DNA of 13,154 bases, taken from assembly GCA_964603125.1 (NCBI GenBank), contig CAZRUA010000102.1, positions 1 through 13,154 on the forward strand, in the 5' to 3' direction. Within the stretch, counting starts at the first letter, position 1. The number at the start of each line of letters is the position of its first letter. Positions 8,022 to 13,154 of this stretch are shown one piece after another. The notes under the pieces were generated by a model. It was not told the DNA's origin and made no database searches. It saw only the letters and a list, made by a program, of their open reading frames with translations. Made by a program: the position numbers and the translations under genes. The stretch is from CAZRUA01 sp964603125 (GTDB lineage: Bacteria > Bacteroidota > Bacteroidia > B-17B0 > Aurantibacillaceae).

Positions 8022-8045
8022 GTATTACAGGAATACAGCCGCTGT
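8022..8045. promoter_or_regulatory. two overlapping dyads upstream of cphA (possible operator)
   Basis: GTATT-acagg-AATAC (8022-8036) overlaps ACAGC-c-GCTGT (8035-8045) in an otherwise AT-rich spacer, 44-67 bp upstream of the cphA start. Both arm pairs are perfect. Compact adjacent dyads like these suit a dimeric regulator, but no known consensus is matched. The ArgR box was considered and does not fit. Confidence 0.35.
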
Positions 8046-8150
8046 GGCAATTTTTTAACAATATAAAACTTTTTTTTCTATAAACAAATAAGTGTTAAAA
8101 ATAAAATAATAATTGCTTTTGAAATCCTTCATTTATAAAGGCTTTAAACG

Positions 8151-8158
8151 TAATTTTG
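8151..8158 (+). promoter_or_regulatory. candidate -7 element (TAATTTTG) for cphB
   Basis: An exact match to the Bacteroidota -7 consensus TAnnTTTG, 85 bp upstream of the cphB ATG. At the -33 position only a TTC (8128-8130, 20-bp spacer) is seen in place of TTG. It implies an untranslated leader of roughly 80 bases containing the inverted repeat at 8200-8225. Confidence 0.48.
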
Positions 8159-8199
8159 TTTTAATTAAATTATCATAACTCAATAATTACTTTTTATTA

Positions 8200-8225
8200 A
8201 AGTTAAATCAATTAAAATTTAACTT
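8200..8225. repeat. 9-bp inverted repeat in the cphB leader
   Basis: AAGTTAAAT (8200-8208) and ATTTAACTT (8217-8225) are perfect complements around an 8-base spacer and end 18 bp before the cphB ATG. It could be an operator or a weak AU hairpin near the ribosome site. Because the region is so AT-rich, chance is possible. Confidence 0.4.
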
Positions 8226-8243
8226 AAATCAAATTTTACAAAG

Positions 8244-9119
8244 ATGAATACTCCAAAAGGAAAATTAATAATTATAGGAGGCTCGGTTGATAGAGGCAGT
8301 TTCTCTGAAAGTCCATCGGATTTGCAACGTGCATTAAAGTTTTTTGAAAAAGGAATTTTAAAACGAATCACAACTGAATCGAAAAAACACAATTTATCTC
8401 GTATCGAAATAATTACTACTGCATCGAGTATTCCTGAAGAAGTTGGAGAAGAATACATAAAAGCATTTGCTCAACTTGATGTTAAAAATGTGGATGTATT
8501 AAACATTAAAACACGTGAAGAAGCGAACTCAGATGACAACATTGACCGTTTAAAAAATGCCGATGTTGTTGTATTTACAGGTGGTGATCAATTGCGCTTA
8601 ACTTCTATATATGGAGGCACAATGTTTCACAACTTACTATTGGAGAAATATCAAAACGAAGACTTCATTATTTCAGGAACTTCTGCTGGCGCTGCAGCAA
8701 GCTCCAACAATATGATTTACCAAGGAAGCAGTCATGAAGCTTTGCTTAAAGGCGAAGTTAAAATTACTGGCGGCTTAGGTTTTATTAATAATGTTATTAT
8801 AGATACGCACTTTGTTCAAAGAGGACGCATTGGACGTTTACTTTATGCCTGCGCTAGTAATCCAGTTAATTTAGGTATTGGATTAGGAGAAGATACTGGA
8901 CTTTTAATTACAAACGGAAACAGCATGGAAGCGATTGGTTCAGGACTTGTAATGCTAGTTGACGGAACTCAAATGCGCGACACAAGCATTACCGATGTTG
9001 AAATGGGAGCTCCTGTTTCGATTGAAAACTTAATTGTACACGTAATGGCATTAGGAGATAAATACGATTTAAAAAACAAAAAACTTACTATTTTTCATCC
9101 AAAAGTAGTTATGGATTAA
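8244..9119 (+). CDS. cphB: cyanophycinase
   Basis: Serine exopeptidase (family S51) that hydrolyses cyanophycin to beta-Asp-Arg dipeptides in the cytoplasm. The 291-residue product is close to the usual cyanophycinase length. It opens with KLIIIGGSVDRG. The substrate-site motif FTGGDQLRL places Gln116, and the nucleophile elbow GTSAGA places Ser147. His189 lies in DTHFVQRGRIGRLL and Glu216 in GLGEDTG. The spacings 116-147-189-216 equal those I recall for Synechocystis CphB (Gln101, Ser132, His174, Glu201), supporting an active enzyme. A minor difference is DTHF where DQHF is usual. The gene diverges from cphA and ends just before a strong terminator. The isoaspartyl dipeptidase that would release free Asp and Arg is not within the window. 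Confidence 0.96.
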   Translation: MNTPKGKLIIIGGSVDRGSFSESPSDLQRALKFFEKGILKRITTESKKHNLSRIEIITTASSIPEEVGEEYIKAFAQLDVKNVDVLNIKTREEANSDDNIDRLKNADVVVFTGGDQLRLTSIYGGTMFHNLLLEKYQNEDFIISGTSAGAAASSNNMIYQGSSHEALLKGEVKITGGLGFINNVIIDTHFVQRGRIGRLLYACASNPVNLGIGLGEDTGLLITNGNSMEAIGSGLVMLVDGTQMRDTSITDVEMGAPVSIENLIVHVMALGDKYDLKNKKLTIFHPKVVMD

Positions 9120-9137
9120 GATATTAGAACATACCAA

Positions 9138-9177
9138 AAACAAAAAAGCCTCGAACTATTTCGAGGCTTTTTTGTTT
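9138..9177. terminator. bidirectional intrinsic terminator between cphB and the M1 peptidase
   Basis: An 18-bp perfect stem (9138-9155 with 9160-9177) closes a 4-base CTAT loop. Its core is GCCTCGAA/TTCGAGGC, flanked by an A-run on the left and a T-run on the right, so both strands yield a GC-rich hairpin followed by U residues. It lies between the convergent cphB and M1 peptidase stop codons and serves both. Confidence 0.94.
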
Positions 9178-9192
9178 AAAAGATTTAGTCAA

Positions 9193-11154
9193 TTATGATT
9201 TAACGAATTTAATATTCTTGATAACAACACCATCTTCGTTTTGTACTTGCAAGAAATAAACACCTTGAGCAAATTCATTTAATGATAAAGTTGTTAATCC
9301 AAATTTATTAAACTCATTGGTAACAACATTACCCTGTAAATCAAATACTGTCAATTTAAAATTATTCTCAGTAGGCAACTCAACAAATAACTTCGCGCTT
9401 GCTGGATTTGGATATACACTAATCATATCAGCAACCTGACTAAACTCATTTACACCAATGTTAGTTAAAGTTGCATCTTGAGTTACGCTAATTACTTTAT
9501 TTAAAATCCAATTATTTGGATCTACCGAAACAGCTGTAACTGTTCCTAAAACACCAGGAATAGTATAATACTCTACTAAATTGTTTTGATCAACTTTAAT
9601 AATAGTGTCGCCGATGCTACGTGTTAATTTATACTCAATTGGAGTTTTAAAAATTGGTGTGATACTTCCCATCGAAACTGTCTCGGTGTTTTTCAGCATA
9701 AAATTATTACCTACTTTATTCCATTTAACTGTAAAACTTGGGTAACCTTCACCATATATCCATTGAGCAAAAAATTGTGTAAGGTTCAAGCCTGTTGAGT
9801 TTTCGATTGAAGTTTTAAAATCATCAATTGATGCGTTACCGCGTGCATATAAAGTTTGGTAATTTTTAAGCGCTGTAAAAAATAAATTATCATCATTTAC
9901 CACAAAACGCAAACTATGCATTATTGCACTTCCCTTATCATAACTTAAACGCGAATCAAAAATTCTGTTTACATCCGTAGTATCCGGATTATAAACACTA
10001 CCGCCAGCCGAACCCATTACCGAATTATGCACCGATAACATATTTGGAGCAGCTTGTGCGGGATCAAACTGTTCTAAAGCTAACTGCTCGCAATAGCTAG
10101 CTAAACCTTCGTTAACAAATATATCATTCCAAGTGCGACAAGTTACATTATCTCCCCACCATTGATGACCTAGTTCATGAGCCGTTAAAGTAAAACTAAA
10201 ACTACCTTGCGTTGTCATGGTTTGGTGTTCCATACCTCCACCCAAAGGCGCCATGCAATGTCCGTATTTTTGTCTCCAAAATGGATAAGTTCCAAAAAGA
10301 GTCGAAAAATGTTCGATAAATTCATCTGTTCTGTCAATCTCTGTTTTAAAATTGGTTAGTGTTGCTGGGTTATCATAAATATAGTTTTGTACCAACACGC
10401 TATCAGGCGCTCCAACTGGGTGTGCATAAAAACGATAATCAACATATTTACCAACTGCAACTGATACCAAGTAATAATTCATTGGCTCAATATTTTTCCA
10501 TTCATATCTTTTCTTATTTCCAATTGTAACAACGTTGGTCAAAATACCATTTGAACCTGCTTTATTTGTACTATCTGTTGTGATAAAAGTATAAGTTGAA
10601 TCAATTTTATCTTGCAACTGCTGCTTACATGGCCACCACTCATAGGCACTATAAGGCTGACTTAAACTCCATGTAATTTGATTTCCCCAACTTGGCGATG
10701 TACGGTTATTAAAACCATCGCCAATTGCAGCACCATTAACGGTTGGTGGTGTACCATGATAATATATAGTTGCGTCAATTGTTGCGCCTAAATTTAAAGT
10801 GCTTACCAATTTCACACGCACTTCGTTTCCATTTCTAACTGCAATTCGTGCCACACCATTTATTCGCATCGAATCAATTATCAATGCAGAGTGTAATTCA
10901 AAAGCAAAACTATCTAAGCTGGTTGCCGAAACTGTTGCAATTGTTCTAACATTTCCACTTACAGCTTTACTGGTGCGTTCAACATTTAAATTCAAATGAT
11001 GAAATTTAACATCATACTTATTTTCTAAATTAGTATGCGCAGTAGCAACAACTGAACTGTAATTTGCACTGGCAATTTTGGAAGTTGAACAAACATGTTG
11101 TGCTTGCATTTTTAACAATGCAAAACTTGCTATTAAAAGAAATGATTTTCTCAT
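9193..11154 (-). CDS. secreted M1 family aminopeptidase with T9SS sorting domain
   Basis: Zinc metallopeptidase that probably removes N-terminal residues from peptides outside the cell. The chosen ATG at 11154-11152 gives 653 residues beginning MRKSFLLIASFALL, a clean signal peptide cut after Ala18 (MQA before Gln19). An upstream ATG at 11196 would only add 14 polar residues before it. An N-terminal beta-sandwich precedes the catalytic domain. That domain has GGMEH at 306-310, in the place of the GxMEN substrate motif, and the zinc site HELGH at 326-330 with Glu349 (HExxH-x18-E, WNDIFVNEGLAS). The last 74 residues (about 580-653), starting VYPNPASAKLFVE and ending IKNIKFVKS, are a type A T9SS C-terminal domain, so the protein is exported across the outer membrane. 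The P460-like lipoprotein gene lies 119 bp upstream on the same strand. Confidence 0.95.
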   Translation of the reverse strand: MRKSFLLIASFALLKMQAQHVCSTSKIASANYSSVVATAHTNLENKYDVKFHHLNLNVERTSKAVSGNVRTIATVSATSLDSFAFELHSALIIDSMRINGVARIAVRNGNEVRVKLVSTLNLGATIDATIYYHGTPPTVNGAAIGDGFNNRTSPSWGNQITWSLSQPYSAYEWWPCKQQLQDKIDSTYTFITTDSTNKAGSNGILTNVVTIGNKKRYEWKNIEPMNYYLVSVAVGKYVDYRFYAHPVGAPDSVLVQNYIYDNPATLTNFKTEIDRTDEFIEHFSTLFGTYPFWRQKYGHCMAPLGGGMEHQTMTTQGSFSFTLTAHELGHQWWGDNVTCRTWNDIFVNEGLASYCEQLALEQFDPAQAAPNMLSVHNSVMGSAGGSVYNPDTTDVNRIFDSRLSYDKGSAIMHSLRFVVNDDNLFFTALKNYQTLYARGNASIDDFKTSIENSTGLNLTQFFAQWIYGEGYPSFTVKWNKVGNNFMLKNTETVSMGSITPIFKTPIEYKLTRSIGDTIIKVDQNNLVEYYTIPGVLGTVTAVSVDPNNWILNKVISVTQDATLTNIGVNEFSQVADMISVYPNPASAKLFVELPTENNFKLTVFDLQGNVVTNEFNKFGLTTLSLNEFAQGVYFLQVQNEDGVVIKNIKFVKS

Positions 11155-11175
11155 AAATATTGATTTTGAATGTGG

Positions 11176-11183
11176 TAAATCTA
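11176..11183 (-). promoter_or_regulatory. weak candidate -7 element for the M1 peptidase
   Basis: Read on the minus strand this is TAGATTTA, which matches TAnnTTT of the Bacteroidota -7 consensus, 21 bp upstream of the chosen start. Its position relative to the start resembles the gap candidate. No well-spaced -33 TTG is seen, so it is a low-confidence call. Confidence 0.22.
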
Positions 11184-11273
11184 TACTAAAAGCCAAGCAA
11201 TTAAAAGTATTTTAGACGAAATTACATGAGCGGCAAAAACAAGCGGAAATAAAATCGATGAACAAGCAATTTG

Positions 11274-11750
11274 CTAGTCGAAAGTAAAAATTAAATCACG
11301 TGATGCAGCCTTATGACAGTCGAAACACACATTACTTGAACTATTTACCGAAAATATAGGAGAACTTTGTTTATCCCAATTCGAAGTGTATTCTCCATAC
11401 TTCCAAACACCATTTTTCTTAAAAAATACAGCATACAAACTCACTGGATTTCCAACAGCCTTTACAACCAATGAAGAATCCGGAAAAGTTTGTCCCGCAG
11501 GTAATTTACCATTATCGGTGCAAGCTAAATAAGCCTTGGTATTGAAAAACATTACATAGCTTCCCCCATGTTGACCACCTGCAAAAACAGAATCGTTGGT
11601 TGCAAGTTTTTTATATTTGGTTAAAATACTTGTGTTTGAGCTCAAATCAAAGAGTTTCGCATCCGTTAATTGATTCGGATCAATCCCTTTATCCTTCGCA
11701 CAAGACAAAGCAAAAAATAGCACAATAGTTATAAGGAAACAATTTCGCAT
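11274..11750 (-). CDS. cytochrome P460-type c-haem lipoprotein
   Basis: 158-residue lipoprotein. A short signal peptide ends in ALSC with Cys17 as the lipidated residue; the next residues (AKDKG) lack the acidic surface-export pattern, so a periplasm-facing anchor is likely. The body carries features I associate with the cytochrome P460 / cytochrome c'-beta family: FPDSSLVVKAVG (89-100), YAVFFKKNGVWKYGEY (106-121), and a C-terminal haem c site CFDCH at 142-146 followed by SRDLIFTF. Known relatives bind haem and act on hydroxylamine or bind NO. The cross-linking Lys of true P460 enzymes cannot be assigned here, although Lys97 is a conceivable candidate. No nitrogen-oxidation genes are adjacent. 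The small haem c lipoprotein reading is strong; the P460 family call is moderate to good, and the substrate is unknown. Confidence 0.8.
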   Translation of the reverse strand: MRNCFLITIVLFFALSCAKDKGIDPNQLTDAKLFDLSSNTSILTKYKKLATNDSVFAGGQHGGSYVMFFNTKAYLACTDNGKLPAGQTFPDSSLVVKAVGNPVSLYAVFFKKNGVWKYGEYTSNWDKQSSPIFSVNSSSNVCFDCHKAASRDLIFTFD

Positions 11751-11910
11751 AAATCAAATTTTACATTAAAAATACGATTTTGACAGCTTTATCCTATAAA
11801 AACTTCATAAATAAGCCATTAAGACACTCAAATGATGGAAATCATGATAAAATTGCGTGTTTTTAACTAGGGAATAAATATTGACGAGGAGCTACCAAAT
11901 TAACAAAACC
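11751..11910. promoter_or_regulatory. divergent intergenic region, P460 lipoprotein / clpB
   Basis: A 160-bp gap that must hold both promoters. It contains a small dyad, ATGAT-ggaa-ATCAT (11832-11845), overlapping the palindrome ATCATGAT (11841-11848). No CIRCE element and no exact TAnnTTTG on the clpB strand were seen. On the minus strand TATTTTTA lies within about 30 bp of the lipoprotein start and is only a weak -7 candidate. A GAGGAG run at 11886-11891 is too far from the clpB ATG to be its ribosome site. Confidence 0.4.
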
Positions 11911-13154
11911 ATGAACTTAAATAATTTTACAATCAAATCGCAAGAAGCCATTCAACAAGCAGTATTACTAGCTACTCAAAATGGTCAACAAGCTATTGAA
12001 AACGGCCATATAATTAAAGCAATTTTAGACATCGATAAAAATGTAACACCTTTCTTATTAAAAAAACTGAACATTAATCAAGATGTTTTTACTAAAACCT
12101 TGGATAGCATAATCAATAGTTATCCTAAAGTAAGCGGAGGACAGCCTTATTTATCCAACACTGCTAACCAAACAATTGCTAAGGCTAACAACTACCTTAA
12201 AGAATTTAAAGATGAATATGTTTCGATTGAGCATTTATTATTAGGTGTTTTAGCCAGTGGCGATTCGGTTTCGGCAATGATGAAAGATATTGGTGTAAAC
12301 GAAAAGGATTTAAAAAAAGCAATTGTTGAAATGCGTAAAGGTGCAACAGTTACTAGTCAAAGCCAAGAAGAAACATACAACTCATTAAACAAATACGCCA
12401 TTAATTTAAATCAGCAAGCAAAAACAGGAAAGCTTGACCCGGTTATTGGGCGTGATGAAGAAATACGTCGTGTACTTCAAATTTTATCGCGTCGAACAAA
12501 AAATAATCCAATACTAGTTGGTGAGCCAGGAGTGGGTAAAACAGCCATTGCTGAAGGATTGGCGCATAGAATTAATAATGGTGATGTTCCTGAAAACTTA
12601 AAATCGAAGCAAATATTTTCATTAGATATGGGTGCTTTGATTGCAGGTGCTAAATACAAAGGAGAATTTGAAGAACGATTAAAAGCTGTTATTAAAGAAG
12701 TTGTAGGAGCCGATGGAGAAATAATTTTGTTTATTGATGAAATACATACATTAGTTGGAGCTGGTGGCGGCGGTGAAGGAGCAATGGATGCCGCTAACAT
12801 TTTAAAACCAGCCTTAGCTCGTGGCGAATTAAGATCAATTGGAGCGACTACATTAAATGAATACCAACGTTATTTTGAAAAAGATAAGGCATTAGAAAGA
12901 AGGTTTCAAAAGGTAATGGTAGATGAACCAAGTGAAGAGGATGCAATTTCCATTTTACGTGGAATAAAAGAAAAATACGAAACACATCACAAGGTACGTA
13001 TTAAAGATGAAGCAATTATTGCCGCTGTTGAACTTTCAACACGTTACATTAACGACCGTTTCTTACCTGATAAAGCCATTGATTTGATGGATGAGGCTGC
13101 TTCAAAACTGCGAATGCAAATTAATTCGATGCCAATTGAATTAGATGAAGTAGA
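11911..13154 (+). CDS. clpB: ATP-dependent chaperone ClpB, N-terminal part (runs off the window)
   Basis: Hsp100 disaggregase that, with DnaK, pulls polypeptides out of aggregates in the cytoplasm; active as a hexamer. The first 414 residues are visible from the ATG at 11911, and the right edge cuts the gene. The N domain with paired Clp repeats spans about 1-145 (FTIKSQEAIQQAVLLA, VSIEHLLLGVL). AAA domain 1 follows, with KTGKLDPVIGRDEEIRRVLQ, Walker A GEPGVGKT at 204-211, pore-loop sequence GAKYKGEFEERL, Walker B ILFIDE at 272-277, the sensor region ARGELRSIGATT, and the arginine-finger region ALERRFQ. The end of the visible part (DKAIDLMDEAASKLRM) leads into the coiled-coil M domain, which together with the motif spacing favours ClpB over ClpC/ClpA. 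The second ATPase domain is outside the window. No obvious heat-shock operator is visible upstream. Confidence 0.95.
   Translation, partial: MNLNNFTIKSQEAIQQAVLLATQNGQQAIENGHIIKAILDIDKNVTPFLLKKLNINQDVFTKTLDSIINSYPKVSGGQPYLSNTANQTIAKANNYLKEFKDEYVSIEHLLLGVLASGDSVSAMMKDIGVNEKDLKKAIVEMRKGATVTSQSQEETYNSLNKYAINLNQQAKTGKLDPVIGRDEEIRRVLQILSRRTKNNPILVGEPGVGKTAIAEGLAHRINNGDVPENLKSKQIFSLDMGALIAGAKYKGEFEERLKAVIKEVVGADGEIILFIDEIHTLVGAGGGGEGAMDAANILKPALARGELRSIGATTLNEYQRYFEKDKALERRFQKVMVDEPSEEDAISILRGIKEKYETHHKVRIKDEAIIAAVELSTRYINDRFLPDKAIDLMDEAASKLRMQINSMPIELDEV

Larger units (their letters stand above)
7979..8243. promoter_or_regulatory. divergent cphA/cphB control region
   Basis: 265-bp, very AT-rich gap between the divergent cyanophycin genes; it must contain both promoters. 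On the cphA side is a more GC-rich island with two overlapping dyads (8022-8045). On the cphB side are a TAATTTTG -7 candidate (8151-8158) and a 9-bp inverted repeat (8200-8225) just before the start codon. No small ORF, tRNA or known riboswitch is recognisable. No good TAnnTTTG was found for cphA itself. Confidence 0.6.

Noticed and set aside
7979..8243. ArgR box, riboswitch or small RNA in the cphA/cphB gap
   Set aside because: No arrangement of TGAAT/ATTCA arms or known riboswitch core was found; the dyads present do not match a known class.
8219..8458. 79-codon minus-strand ORF overlapping the start of cphB
   Set aside because: It covers the conserved cyanophycinase N-terminus and has no supporting start signal or recognisable product.
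11155..11196. Upstream ATG at 11196 as the start of the M1 peptidase
   Set aside because: It adds 14 residues before a perfect signal peptide; the ATG at 11154 gives MRKSFLLIASF directly and fits export.
11751..11910. CIRCE (HrcA) operator upstream of clpB
   Set aside because: I looked for TTAGCACTC-N9-GAGTGCTAA and partial versions; only a stray GACACTC is present with no matching second arm.
12477..12800. 107-codon ORF on the minus strand inside clpB
   Set aside because: It is antisense to the Walker A and B region of clpB; its Pro/Ser-rich product mirrors Gly-rich coding on the other strand.
1..13154. CRISPR array, insertion sequence, prophage, toxin-antitoxin or defence island
   Set aside because: No regularly spaced repeats, transposase motifs, tRNA junctions or small paired genes were seen; gene content is housekeeping and storage metabolism with even base composition.

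Overview
This window reads as an ordinary chromosomal segment of a low-GC member of the Bacteroidota. The lineage clues are a secreted M1 peptidase with a type IX secretion (T9SS) C-terminal sorting domain, a DUF3822-rsmD gene pair, TAnnTTTG-like -7 promoter elements in place of sigma70 boxes, weak or absent Shine-Dalgarno sequences, and AT-rich coding sequence throughout. There are no mobile elements, CRISPR arrays, tRNA or rRNA genes, and no gene-free stretch longer than 300 bases. The largest gap is the 265-bp cphA/cphB intergenic region.

Left part (1-3348): the N-terminal half of a RecD/Pif1-type SF1 helicase runs leftward off the edge. Diverging from it are DUF3822, rsmD (16S rRNA m2G966 methyltransferase; a 10-bp overlap with DUF3822, both genes starting at TTG) and an exported thioredoxin-fold protein whose CxxC has become NPRS and whose cis-proline has become Asn. 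Middle (3431-5341): gap (glycolytic GAPDH) followed closely by a DUF72 protein. The DUF72 gene ends in an 11-bp inverted repeat spanning its stop codon and facing the convergent cphA.

Centre (5363-9119): a divergent cyanophycin module. cphA (cyanophycin synthetase, leftward) makes the multi-L-arginyl-poly-L-aspartate nitrogen reserve. cphB (cyanophycinase, rightward) breaks it into beta-Asp-Arg dipeptides. The two share a 265-bp intergenic region with several dyad symmetries and one good promoter candidate. The isoaspartyl dipeptidase needed to finish degradation is not in the window.

Right part (9138-13154): a strong bidirectional terminator separates cphB from a convergent M1 aminopeptidase. 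Upstream of the peptidase, on the same strand, is a small lipoprotein with a cytochrome P460-type fold signature and a C-terminal CxxCH haem c site. Diverging from it is clpB (disaggregase), truncated by the window edge after AAA domain 1.

I found no clear evidence of a wholly new system. The most distinctive items are the divergent cyanophycin synthesis/degradation pair with its structured control region, the redox-dead thioredoxin-fold protein, and the lone P460-type lipoprotein. All family assignments come from reading motifs; no database search was run.
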